Below, piece by piece: positions 25,444 through 32,870 of a DNA stretch of 64,000 bases (the stretch's first letter is position 1; the number at the start of each line of letters is the position of its first letter). This stretch comes from Paenibacillus andongensis (lineage in GTDB: Bacteria; Bacillota; Bacilli; Paenibacillales; NBRC-103111): positions 2,859,001 through 2,923,000 of the forward strand of contig NZ_CP104467.1 in the NCBI RefSeq assembly GCF_025369935.1, given 5' to 3'. Both the position numbers and the translations under genes were made by a program. The notes beneath the pieces were generated by a model. It was given only the letters and a program-made list of their open reading frames with translations, did no database searches and was not told the DNA's origin.

Positions 25444-25821
25444 ATGAAAGATATGGCTACTTTCGTAAAACTTTACAACTCCGTTTGGAACGAAGCTGAC
25501 GCGGGGAGGCGCAGAGAAATCATCGCAGAGCTGTGGTCGGAAGACGCGACCCATTACACGGATTCGCTTGAAGCACATGGACACGAAGCCATCGAGGACC
25601 GGGTCCGCAACGCGTACGAAAAGTTCGTAGTAACGGGAGGGTACGTATTCAAAAGCACAGGGGTCGCAGATGAGCATCACAAATCCGTGAGGTACGGCTG
25701 GGCGATGTTACCCCGGGATAGCGACTTGGCCGTGGCTGCCGGAACCGTCTTCATGCTGCTTGACGATGATGGTCGGATTCGTTTCGACTACCAGTTCACC
25801 GATGTGCTGCCAGCATCCTGA
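25444..25821 (+). CDS. SnoaL-like/NTF2-fold protein
   Basis: A 125-residue protein of the NTF2-like superfamily. The helix VKLYNSVWNEADAGRRREIIAELWSEDATHYTD opens the cone-shaped fold and FDYQFTDVLP ends the sheet. Family members are isomerases, cyclases or hydrolases of small ligands, or have no known activity. It begins 47 bases beyond the divergent palindrome and precedes an MDR dehydrogenase by 66 bases, suggesting co-regulation by the WYL regulator. Confidence 0.75.
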   Translation: MKDMATFVKLYNSVWNEADAGRRREIIAELWSEDATHYTDSLEAHGHEAIEDRVRNAYEKFVVTGGYVFKSTGVADEHHKSVRYGWAMLPRDSDLAVAAGTVFMLLDDDGRIRFDYQFTDVLPAS

Positions 25822-25887
25822 TTCGAGCGAGTTATCTGATCATTCGGGCAAGCTGCACCATCATTCCAACCTTGAGGAGGAGATCAT

Positions 25888-26901
25888 GTGAGAAGTTATC
25901 ATGGAAATTTGGGAGAGGGCCTTGCCGGCCTTTCGATTAAGGAACACGACATACCGGTTCCGGGTCCAGGAGAAGTGCTAATTCGGGTTAGGGCCTGTTC
26001 TCTTAATTATCGGGAAATATCAATTCTATTTCATGGCAGGTATCCTCTGCCGGTCCGGCCGGACTTTATTCCAGTTTCTGACGGGGCTGGCGAAATTGTA
26101 GAGGTAGGTGAAGGTGTCACCCGGGTCAAACCGGGGGAACGAGTAATGGCCTCCATCTTTCCACAGTGGATTGACGGTCCGTTCAGCTGGGAGTATTCAG
26201 CGCAGCTCGGCGGATCTCTTGACGGGATGCTTACTGAATATGCGGTCCTGAGCCAAGAGGCTGTTGTCCATATTCCCGATCATCTATCTTTCGAGGAAGC
26301 TGCAACCTTGCCGTGCGCCGCCGTTACCGCATGGAATGCCCTCACTAGCGGGCAGTCGCTGCAAGCCGGACATACCGTACTCACGCTCGGATCAGGTGGT
26401 GTCTCTCTATTCGCCCTGCAGCTCGCCAAGCTGTGCGGTGCCCGAGTCATCGCAACCACTTCGAGCGATGAAAAGGCAGACCGGTTGAAGGCCCTCGGGG
26501 CGGATGAGGTCATTAACTACACCACAGTGCCGGATTGGCATATCGCAGTGCGTGAGCTGACCGGAGGCCGAGGTGTCGACCGTGTTGTAGAGGTTGGTGG
26601 AACGAGCACCCTTGAGAAATCGATTAAATCAATCGCCTTTGAAGGTCAAATCAGTCAGGTCGGATGGCTCACACAAGAAGGCGCGACGATTGATCTCTCA
26701 GCTATTGCGTATAACGTCTTTACCCTCCGGGGGATAGCCGTTGGCAGCCGTGCTCAATTCAACGCGATGAACCGCGCCATTGCGGCCCACCGGATGAAGC
26801 CTGTCATTGATCGTGTATTTTCTTTCGACGAAGCCAAGGAGGCGTTCGGCTACTACAAGGACGCTTCGAAATTTGGTAAAGTACTTATTCGCCATCCATA
26901 A
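25888..26901 (+). CDS. MDR-family NAD(P)-dependent alcohol dehydrogenase/quinone oxidoreductase
   Basis: A 337-residue medium-chain dehydrogenase/reductase. A GroES-like N-terminal domain (VPGPGEVLIRVRACSLNYRE) is followed by a Rossmann domain with VLTLGSGGVSLFALQLAKLCGARVIATTSS and ALGADEVINY. The zinc-ligand Cys/His pattern of true alcohol dehydrogenases is not apparent, which favours the zinc-independent quinone oxidoreductase group. The start is the GTG at 25888 with GAGGAGGAG upstream. It is likely in a unit with the SnoaL-like gene. Confidence 0.85.
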   Translation: MRSYHGNLGEGLAGLSIKEHDIPVPGPGEVLIRVRACSLNYREISILFHGRYPLPVRPDFIPVSDGAGEIVEVGEGVTRVKPGERVMASIFPQWIDGPFSWEYSAQLGGSLDGMLTEYAVLSQEAVVHIPDHLSFEEAATLPCAAVTAWNALTSGQSLQAGHTVLTLGSGGVSLFALQLAKLCGARVIATTSSDEKADRLKALGADEVINYTTVPDWHIAVRELTGGRGVDRVVEVGGTSTLEKSIKSIAFEGQISQVGWLTQEGATIDLSAIAYNVFTLRGIAVGSRAQFNAMNRAIAAHRMKPVIDRVFSFDEAKEAFGYYKDASKFGKVLIRHP

Positions 26902-26903
26902 AG

Positions 26904-26942
26904 CGGAGCCCTTTCTTTTCCTTTTGGGAAGAGTAAGGGCTT
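26904..26942 (+). terminator. Weak hairpin after the MDR gene
   Basis: AGCCCTT/AAGGGCT arms around a T-rich loop; no strong T-run follows. Confidence 0.4.
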
Positions 26943-27063
26943 CTCAATTTATAAAATCGAAATGATCATGGTTAATCGCAAATCGGATATCATTTCGGCT
27001 GTGATCGTACTGGCAATGCCTGAATTGAAGGGAGTATGAGAAGGATGACAAGTTTTTTAAAAA

Positions 27064-27126
27064 TAGTGATTGACCAATCAATAACTGCATGTTATATTGA
27101 ATTCAGGTTAGTAATTGATCAATCAC
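27064..27126 (+). promoter_or_regulatory. Two operator-like palindromes upstream of the SDR operon
   Basis: TGATTG-AC-CAATCA (about 27068-27081) and TAATTG-AT-CAATCA (about 27112-27125) share the layout TNATTG-NN-CAATCA. Such short AT-rich palindromes are typical of TetR/MarR-type repressors. Related CAATCA copies recur in the later gene gaps of this operon. Confidence 0.55.
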
Positions 27127-27150
27127 AAAATAAATGATGAGGTGATTCCT

Positions 27151-28134
27151 TTGGAAAAAGCGATTGTAGTAGGAGCAACGGGAGGAACGGGTGCTTCAGT
27201 TGCGGAAGAGTTGGTTAAGCGAGGAATTCAGACGGTGGCCTTCGGGCGATCTCGTCAAAAGCTAGAAGATCTTAGAGCTAGGCTGGGCCATCCTGAGAAT
27301 CTGACGATTGCCATAGGTGATGCTTTTCGTCCGGATGACATTATTTCCGCTTCGGAAGGTGCAGATGTCCTGTTCCATTGTGCGAACGTACCCTATCACG
27401 AGATGGTAAGCAAACTGATTCCACTTGGCGAATCGGTGATGGAGGCGGCAGACCGGCTGGGCATAAAAGTAGTCGCGATCGACGGCATCTATCCCTACGG
27501 AAGAAGGCAGATGGCTCGGGTGACAGAGGAGCATCCCAAGCAGCCGCATACGAAGAAGGGCAATACCAGGCTCGCTTATGAGAAGATGCTGTTCGATGGG
27601 CGGTGGAGTCATTCTAGGGTTATGATCGTCCGCTTGCCGGATTATTATGGCCCAACGGCGAATGAGGCTTCTTATCTGGGCTCTACACTTGAAGCGATTG
27701 CGGCTGGCAAGATGGCATTTTTTATAGGCAATATGCGCGTGCCCCGCGAGTTCGTCTACTTACCGGATGCGGCGTTCATGATCGCGGAGCTCGCCAGCAA
27801 GGACGATGCTTATGGGCAGAACTGGCATATACCTGGTGCGGGTTTGATCTCAGGTAAGGAGATCGTTCAAATAGCACAGCAGGCTAGCGGAAGCGCCAAA
27901 TCGGTTATTCCGCTCGGAAGAGTCGGTTTGTCTTTGCTCGGTATGGCTGTTCCAGTTATGAAGGAAGTCGTGGAGATGCTTTATTTGACCGAAGAGCCGC
28001 TTGTATTAAGCGGGGACAAATACGAGCGGTTGATCGGACCGGTACGAGCGACCGCCTTCGAAAAGGGAATCACGGCTACAGTTCACGCGTTGCAGAGAAG
28101 AAATGGTTCTTCTATTGCAGCTGACAGTAAGTAA
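27151..28134 (+). CDS. NAD(P)-dependent extended SDR/epimerase-like protein
   Basis: A 327-residue Rossmann protein beginning EKAIVVGATGGTGASVAEELVKRG, the SDR/NmrA nucleotide-binding motif. DVLFHCANVPYHEM and VVAIDGIYPYGRR follow in the manner of epimerase/dehydratase-type enzymes. I place the start at the TTG at 27151 with GAGGTG 6 bases upstream; the open frame continues upstream through an operator-like palindrome. The substrate is unknown. First of three genes separated by gaps that each contain a repeated motif. Confidence 0.8.
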   Translation: MEKAIVVGATGGTGASVAEELVKRGIQTVAFGRSRQKLEDLRARLGHPENLTIAIGDAFRPDDIISASEGADVLFHCANVPYHEMVSKLIPLGESVMEAADRLGIKVVAIDGIYPYGRRQMARVTEEHPKQPHTKKGNTRLAYEKMLFDGRWSHSRVMIVRLPDYYGPTANEASYLGSTLEAIAAGKMAFFIGNMRVPREFVYLPDAAFMIAELASKDDAYGQNWHIPGAGLISGKEIVQIAQQASGSAKSVIPLGRVGLSLLGMAVPVMKEVVEMLYLTEEPLVLSGDKYERLIGPVRATAFEKGITATVHALQRRNGSSIAADSK

Positions 28135-28149
28135 TCAATCACTAATAAA
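28126..28149 (+). promoter_or_regulatory. Repeated operator-like motif, gene gap 1
   Basis: GTAAGTAATCAATCACTAA overlaps the stop codon of the SDR gene and precedes the flavodoxin-like gene. It shares ATCAATCA with the upstream palindromes and with gap 2. Confidence 0.45.
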
Positions 28150-28167
28150 TTTTTGGGGGAATAGTCC

Positions 28168-28770
28168 ATGAACCATTTAATCATTTATACACATCCAAGA
28201 AAAAGCAGCTTCAATCACGCGATTCTGGACGCGGTGACGGAAAGTTACCTGCAAGTGGGGGATGGGGTTATCGTTCGGGATTTATACGGTATGGGTTTCC
28301 AACCGGCACTTGGCTCAAGTGAAATGCTCGGCGGGGTGGGAGAGGATATCGTCCGAGAGCAAGCCTATGTATCGTGGGCGGATCATGTTGTATTCATCTA
28401 TCCGTTATGGTGGACGGGATTGCCTGCGATGCTGAAAGGGTATATTGATCGTGTATTTTCGTACGGATTCGCCTACAAATATGACAATGGAGTTCAATCC
28501 GGGTTGCTAGCGGGCAAAAAGGCGACGCTCATCCATACGCAGGATAAGTCCCAAGAAGCATATGAAGCAAGCGGCGTGGGGAATGCGCTTCGTCTTACGA
28601 TAGATGAAGGGATACTCGCGTATTGCGGCTTCGAAGTGTTTCGTCATCTCGTATTCGACTCGATGCATGCTTCGACCACCGAGGATAGGAAGGCTTGGCT
28701 CGCTCAGCTTTCGGAAATGATGCGCGAGCCTTCGGAAACGAAAGAAAAGCCGTATACGAACTTTATTTAA
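28168..28770 (+). CDS. NAD(P)H-dependent oxidoreductase (flavodoxin_2/MdaB-like)
   Basis: A 200-residue flavodoxin-like quinone reductase. YTHPRKSSFNHAILDAV is the FMN phosphate-binding region, WADHVVFIYPLWWTGLPAMLKGYIDRVFSYGFAY the classic NQO/MdaB segment. It reduces quinones or other electrophiles by two electrons using NAD(P)H. It has GGGGGAA upstream and is flanked by repeated operator-like motifs, so it is likely an inducible detoxification gene. Confidence 0.88.
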   Translation: MNHLIIYTHPRKSSFNHAILDAVTESYLQVGDGVIVRDLYGMGFQPALGSSEMLGGVGEDIVREQAYVSWADHVVFIYPLWWTGLPAMLKGYIDRVFSYGFAYKYDNGVQSGLLAGKKATLIHTQDKSQEAYEASGVGNALRLTIDEGILAYCGFEVFRHLVFDSMHASTTEDRKAWLAQLSEMMREPSETKEKPYTNFI

Positions 28771-28775
28771 TTGAA

Positions 28776-28800
28776 TGTAAGTAATCAATCAATAACGAAA
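28776..28800 (+). promoter_or_regulatory. Repeated operator-like motif, gene gap 2
   Basis: GTAAGTAATCAATCAATAA lies just after the flavodoxin-like gene. It is 13 identical bases plus close variants of the gap 1 motif. Confidence 0.45.
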
Positions 28801-28814
28801 AAGAGGATTGATGT

Positions 28815-28865
28815 ATGATGAATTCCAAAGCTCAACAAATGTCAGTGGCAAAGAATATTAATTAA
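28815..28865 (+). other. 16-codon ORF, probable remnant of a lost gene
   Basis: ATG at 28815 with AAGAGG 8 bases upstream encodes MMNSKAQQMSVAKNIN and stops. An overlapping frame from 28811 also stops at once. It looks like the 5' end of a gene whose body was deleted between the gap 2 motif and the SRPBCC gene. Confidence 0.3.
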
Positions 28866-28881
28866 TAAGGAGATGAAAGAG

Positions 28882-29448
28882 TTGAAAAGATCGTTTAAGT
28901 TAACCGCATTTATGATAAGTTTTCTTCTATTGCTTTCAATTTTGATTGGCGGGGTCATTTATAGAGCAACTACGGCAAATAGTCCTTTTGATGAAGCAAA
29001 TCAGACCAACATCGATGTCGACCGCAACGCCCAGGTTATTGTCGACATTTCCATCGTCATCAACGCTCCGCTGCAGACCGTATGGCGATTACAGACCGGG
29101 ATCGACCAGTGGCCCACCTGGCAGAAAGACATCACTCAAGCGCAGCTGTCCGGTCCGATCGCAGCTGGCAGCTCCTTTAACTGGGAGACCCACGGGCTAC
29201 CCGTCATCTCCACCATCCGCGAGGTTGACCCTATGCGACGCATAGTCTGGGGCGGCCCAGCACTCGGCATCGACGGCGTCCACGTGTGGACATTCACAAC
29301 GACCCCCAACGGAGTCGTCGTGCACACCACCGAGTCCTGGGACGGCCCGCCTGTGGCAGCCGACCCCGACGGCATGCGTGCGGCACTCACGTCTTCGCTC
29401 ACTGCTTGGCTCGCTGCCCTCAAGACAACTGCTGAGGCAGCCCACTGA
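28882..29448 (+). CDS. Membrane-anchored SRPBCC (polyketide cyclase-like) protein of chimeric composition
   Basis: About 188 residues. A TTG at 28882 has AAGGAG at good spacing; the ATG at 28873 abuts the same site. Residues 1-35 form an AT-rich signal-anchor (SFKLTAFMISFLLLLSILIG). The rest is an SRPBCC domain (VDISIVINAPLQTVWRLQTGIDQWPTWQKDI, ending ALTSSLTAWLAALKTTAEAA). From about 29010 on the codons turn strongly GC-rich (GTCGTCGTGCACACC, GACGGCCCGCCT), unlike the neighbours. A horizontally acquired, actinobacterial-like domain joined to a native anchor is the simplest reading. The ligand is unknown. Confidence 0.7.
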   Translation: MKRSFKLTAFMISFLLLLSILIGGVIYRATTANSPFDEANQTNIDVDRNAQVIVDISIVINAPLQTVWRLQTGIDQWPTWQKDITQAQLSGPIAAGSSFNWETHGLPVISTIREVDPMRRIVWGGPALGIDGVHVWTFTTTPNGVVVHTTESWDGPPVAADPDGMRAALTSSLTAWLAALKTTAEAAH

Positions 29449-29522
29449 TTGGTACATATTTTTGGAGCCGTAGGCCATTTTATCAATCTATATTTTCCAT
29501 TTTTATTGAACCTTCTATTTGT

Positions 29523-29828
29523 TTGGTAAGTCCAATTAAATTTCTTTTGAAATTTGTTCTCATTTTTGTGATTCTAGTTTCTATTGTTTATATGCTTCTA
29601 TTTGTCTTCATCTTTTCTAGAACGCCAGATCAAGCCATCCAGAAAAAAATAGGGAAATTAAAAACAAAATATATCGTAAATAACGATCACTATATCGATA
29701 AAGACGGAAGTTACCGCTATTTTATAAGAGAATTGGATGGAAAATTTACAAATAGTATTCCACATATTTATTACTTGAAAAAAACAAGTGTTGGTTGGAT
29801 TGTGGTGAATTATGGTAATGCTCCTTAA
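29523..29828 (+). CDS. Small AT-rich membrane-anchored hypothetical protein, possibly 5'-truncated
   Basis: A 101-residue frame with one hydrophobic helix (residues 7-32) followed by a polar domain (YIVNNDHYIDKDGSYRYFIREL...GWIVVNYGN). The TTG at 29523 has no ribosome binding site and the frame remains open upstream, so the true 5' end may have been lost where the GC-rich SRPBCC segment joins. Base composition is very AT-rich, in sharp contrast with the preceding gene. I do not recognise the family. Confidence 0.42.
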   Translation: MVSPIKFLLKFVLIFVILVSIVYMLLFVFIFSRTPDQAIQKKIGKLKTKYIVNNDHYIDKDGSYRYFIRELDGKFTNSIPHIYYLKKTSVGWIVVNYGNAP

Positions 29829-29989
29829 TTCGGTTATTAAACGAAGAATTTGCTCTTTTTTACTCAGGAGTGGAGTATGAAGGAGATTTGTACGATTATA
29901 CATGCATAAAAAGCGATCATCCATGGCTCAACGACTGCATTTCACCTACACTTAAACCATAAAACAATAACGCAGAGGAGTGTATAGGA

Positions 29990-30811
29990 ATGATGGTGAA
30001 GGTAGGAAGTCGCGAGTTGGAGATGGGTGGTCCCCATTTGACGGAGTTGAAGAGTTCAAACGAGATTGTTCACGATGTGGCTGCGCTTCGCGAACGGATG
30101 GAGGAAGATGGCTATCTACTCATCCGCGGATTTCATGACCGGGTGAAGGTACTTCATGCTCGCACGAGTATTTTAAAGAAAATGGTACAGATGGGGAAGC
30201 TCGATCGCGATACCCTGTTGGAAGAAGGCAGAATGGCTGATGGCAGTAAAAGCATCTTTATGGGAGGGACGAATGAGGATCTGCCGGCTTTGCTTACTGT
30301 TTTAAACGGGGATCCTATCATGCAGTTTTTTGATGAACTCCTTGGAGAGCCATCACTTACGTATCATTACAAATGGCTCCGGGCGGTAGGCAAGGGCGAT
30401 TTTACAGGGGCCCATTATGACATTGTTTACATGGGAAGAGGAACAGAGAAAGTTTATACGGTTTGGTCGCCCCTTGGTGATGTATCGTATGAAATGGGAG
30501 GATTGGCGATTTGCTTAGGATCACATCGATTAGAATTGAAACAATCATACGGGACGAAAGATTCAGATCGTGACGACATCGGGCACTATACCGACGATCC
30601 GCTGGTCATTACTGAAAAATTTGGCGGGAAATGGGCGACAACAACGTTTGAAGCAGGCGATGTTCTCATCTTCGGTATGTATTTACTTCATTGTTCGCTT
30701 GAAAATACGACGAACCAATATCGGATCAGTGTAGATGCGAGATACCAATCGGCCAATGAGAAGGTTGATGAGAGGTGGAGCGGTAAAAAGCCGCGAGGTC
30801 ACGATAAATGA
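29990..30811 (+). CDS. Phytanoyl-CoA dioxygenase (PhyH) family protein
   Basis: A 273-residue Fe(II)/2-oxoglutarate dioxygenase-like protein. The double-stranded beta-helix iron ligands are His142 and Asp144 (GAHYDIVY) and His234 (LLHCSLEN), with Arg245 (YRISVDARYQ) placed to hold 2-oxoglutarate. The substrate is unknown; PhyH-family enzymes hydroxylate many small molecules. GGAG lies upstream of the ATG. It converges with an AraC regulator, an arrangement repeated at 39187-41531. Confidence 0.82.
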   Translation: MMVKVGSRELEMGGPHLTELKSSNEIVHDVAALRERMEEDGYLLIRGFHDRVKVLHARTSILKKMVQMGKLDRDTLLEEGRMADGSKSIFMGGTNEDLPALLTVLNGDPIMQFFDELLGEPSLTYHYKWLRAVGKGDFTGAHYDIVYMGRGTEKVYTVWSPLGDVSYEMGGLAICLGSHRLELKQSYGTKDSDRDDIGHYTDDPLVITEKFGGKWATTTFEAGDVLIFGMYLLHCSLENTTNQYRISVDARYQSANEKVDERWSGKKPRGHDK

Positions 30812-30825
30812 AGATATGATCATGC

Positions 30826-31629
30826 TTATTGACGGCGAAAAACGCTAGGCGGCATGCCATATTGCTTCTTAAAAAGCTTCGAGAAGTGAAACTCATCATA
30901 GAAATGCAGAGCTGCTGCTATTTCCTTGACGGACAAGTTAGTCGTTTCAAGCGAAACTTTGGCTGACTCTAATTTTAGCTTCAGTATATAGTTGGTTGGA
31001 GAATGTCCGGTTATGGAACGAAAATGGGCGAAGAAGTAGGTGCGTGACATCCCGCTTTTTTGCACAAGCTCATCGATTTGGATAGGTTTGTTCAAGTTTT
31101 TGTGTATGAAATAGAGGATTCTGTCCATTTCGGTATGGTTGGGCGCAGCTAAAAACGACTGTTCCCTAGCGAAAAGGAGCAGCACTTCCTGCAGAAGAAT
31201 GTTGGCTGAATAAGCGTAACCAGCAGGTTGTGCGATCAGGGTTTCAATGATTTTTTCGCATAATTGAAGGGCTTCGGTCAACTTCGCAGTGGATAAGATT
31301 TGTCCAACAGGAAGGTGGAGAAAGTGCGCCATGTCCAAGCTGCTGAAATCGATAAAGTAAAATTTCCAATTATTATTCTGGCATTTGTATGTACAAGGCA
31401 CTGCTTCTTTTACGAAAAAAAAGGAGCCCGGGTACAAGTCATATCGGTCACCTGTTAGGGATAGGACACCATTTCCTTCATACGTAATAAAAAGCCCGGG
31501 GGTAACAAATCCAGCATTTTTAGATACTTGATAGGTGACGTTGGCCTGTACTTTCCAAATAGAAATAAACTTGCACAGGGGAACAGCTGACTTTTCTCCC
31601 AAGCTATAGGGTATATCCATGTAGGACAC
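30826..31629 (-). CDS. AraC-family transcriptional regulator
   Basis: A 267-residue regulator with an N-terminal cupin-like sensing domain (FITYEGNGVLSLTGDRYDLYPGSFFFV) and a C-terminal double helix-turn-helix (PIQIDELVQKSGMSRTYFFAHFRSITGHSPTNYILKLKLESAK and LSVKEIAAALHFYDEFHFSKLFKKQYGMPPSVFR). The GTG at 31629 has AGGTGA 7 bases upstream. It faces a PhyH gene tail to tail with 14 bases between them and may control sugar or secondary metabolite genes. Confidence 0.85.
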   Translation of the reverse strand: MSYMDIPYSLGEKSAVPLCKFISIWKVQANVTYQVSKNAGFVTPGLFITYEGNGVLSLTGDRYDLYPGSFFFVKEAVPCTYKCQNNNWKFYFIDFSSLDMAHFLHLPVGQILSTAKLTEALQLCEKIIETLIAQPAGYAYSANILLQEVLLLFAREQSFLAAPNHTEMDRILYFIHKNLNKPIQIDELVQKSGMSRTYFFAHFRSITGHSPTNYILKLKLESAKVSLETTNLSVKEIAAALHFYDEFHFSKLFKKQYGMPPSVFRRQ

Positions 31630-31724
31630 TGCTTTTCACCTGCCTAAAGTTGACATTTTGTATGGATATACATCCATTATAAATGAATTAGTTTCAATTC
31701 GCTCAATTGTTTCATGTAGGTATA

Positions 31725-31752
31725 TTGACTAATAAAGGATTGCGCTTATAAG
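31725..31752 (+). promoter_or_regulatory. Sigma-A-type promoter in front of a short terminator-bound transcript
   Basis: TTGACT (31725-31730), a 16-base spacer and TATAAG (31747-31752). Transcription would start near 31759, just before the hairpin terminator at 31768-31815. Confidence 0.5.
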
Positions 31753-31758
31753 GGATAT

Positions 31759-31815
31759 TGTTTTCCTAACATGGACACCGGTCTAGCTTATGCTCACTGG
31801 ATGTCCATGTTTTTG
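31759..31815 (+). ncRNA. Candidate short RNA or decoy terminator
   Basis: Between the promoter at 31725 and a strong intrinsic terminator (stem AACATGGACA/TGTCCATGTT at 31768-31777 and 31802-31811, then TTTT) lies no ORF. The upstream AraC gene is on the other strand, so the terminator has no plus-strand gene to end. The predicted RNA is about 57 nt. It could instead be an attenuated leader of the zinc-ribbon gene at 31987. Confidence 0.4.
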
Positions 31816-31986
31816 TGTTATATCTAGGTCACATTTAAAGAGCGATCGTATGAGCATCGTTTTCCGTAAGTATCTGGTTAGTATTGGTGTCAACTGGGGG
31901 TGTTCACTTGGGTAGGTAAATAGGTGGCTTTTTGGAGTATATGTGTATAATAGATTTATGATATTTTCAAAGGTGGTCTACATACG

Positions 31987-32157
31987 ATGATTAAATGCAC
32001 CCATTGTTCAAAAGTCACAGAACTTCAAATGCAGCGCTGCATCCATTGTGGGAAAATCCTGACGTACACCGTTGCAGAGAAATTCGATATCCTAGCAGAA
32101 TCCGTTGAACATGCGTTGAAAAAGGAGCTAGAAACAAGAAGAAAGATGAAGCATTAA
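31987..32157 (+). CDS. Small zinc-ribbon protein
   Basis: A 56-residue protein with two CxxC knuckles, KCTHC and RCIHC, spaced for a single zinc ribbon, followed by a helical charged tail (EHALKKELETRRKMKH). AAAGGTGG lies upstream of the ATG and a TATAAT at about 31947 could be its -10. Function unknown; such mini-ribbons often act as protein or nucleic acid adaptors. Its stop codon overlaps the stop of a histidine-kinase remnant on the other strand. Confidence 0.65.
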   Translation: MIKCTHCSKVTELQMQRCIHCGKILTYTVAEKFDILAESVEHALKKELETRRKMKH

Positions 32158-32256
32158 ATCATAGGCAAATAGATTAAAAACTCTGTTCCAAAGTCTTTCT
32201 CACTGGTGATTCGAACTTTCCCTTGTAAATTGAGAATGGTCTGCAAGCGTACGGAA
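32154..32256 (-). pseudogene. C-terminal remnant of a histidine kinase
   Basis: On the minus strand the frame reads VRLQTILNLQGKVRITSEKD, then FGTEFLIYLPMI and a TAA. This is the end of a HATPase_c domain (pattern ...GG.I.V.SE.G.GT.F...LP). Upstream in the same frame a TAG at about 32271 closes it, and no kinase body is present. It is the tail of a deleted or decayed two-component sensor. Confidence 0.55.
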
Positions 32257-32382
32257 AAGTGTACGAGCTATGTGGGAAATGAGCGAAATACAAACAGGCA
32301 TGTTCGTAATTTATGCTCATTGCAGCACAAAATCTTTAAGAATTTGGAGTTTTTGGCTGCTTAATTATGCTTCTCGTAGCCA

Positions 32383-32852
32383 GAAGGATGCTCGTGAACC
32401 GACAAATGTATGCTGAGAGAGCCGAAATGGACTTCTCAACGCCGGAAAAGTAGCAAAGTGTTGCTGAGAAGTCCAAAAAGGACTTCTCAGCAACGGAAGG
32501 ATGCTTGTTAACCGACAAATGTATGCTGAGAGAGCCGAAAAGGACTTCTCACTGCCGGAAAAGTAGCAAAGTGTTGCTGAGAAGTCCAAAAAGGACGTCT
32601 CAGAACCAGAAGGATGCTTGTTAACCGACAAATGTATGCTGAGAGAGCCGAAAAGGACTTCTCACTGCCGGAAAAGTAGCAAAGTGTTGCTGAGAAGTCC
32701 GAAAAGGACGTCTCAGAGTCAGAAGGATGTCTGTGATCCGACAAATGTAAGCTGAGAGAGCCGAAATGGACTTCTCACCGTCGAAAAAGTAGCAAAATGG
32801 CTCTGAGAAGTCCCGAAAGGACGTCTCAGAGCCATAAAGATGCTTGTTAACG
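32383..32852. repeat. Tandem array of 113-bp repeats, four full copies plus a fragment
   Basis: Units start at 32383, 32496, 32609, 32722 and 32835, exactly 113 bases apart. Each contains GAAGGATGCTTGTTAACCGA, ACAAATGTATGCTGAGAGAG, GGAAAAGTAGCAAAGTGTTG and an inverted repeat. In unit 1 the inverted repeat is perfect (GCTGAGAAGTCC-AAAAA-GGACTTCTCAGC, 12-bp arms); in others one arm has GACGTCTC. The period is not a multiple of three, so the repetitive minus-strand ORFs here are not real. The last unit is the most diverged. Confidence 0.92.
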
Positions 32853-32870
32853 ATATGTTTCATAATCAAT

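Noticed and set aside
27044..27136. 30-codon ORF (MTSFLKIVIDQ...) upstream of the SDR gene
   Set aside because: Although GAAGG precedes its ATG, the frame is made up largely of the operator palindromes and is better read as a regulatory region.
28815..28865. Genuine 16-residue peptide gene
   Set aside because: Two overlapping frames end within 50 bases and no peptide feature is visible; a gene remnant is more likely.
32383..32852. CRISPR array
   Set aside because: Units are 113 bp with no short repeat/unique spacer alternation and no cas genes.
32336..32869. Four overlapping minus-strand ORFs with similar repetitive sequence (…FSALSAYICR…)
   Set aside because: They are translations of the 113-bp tandem repeat in shifting frames; no ribosome binding sites, and the period is not a multiple of three.
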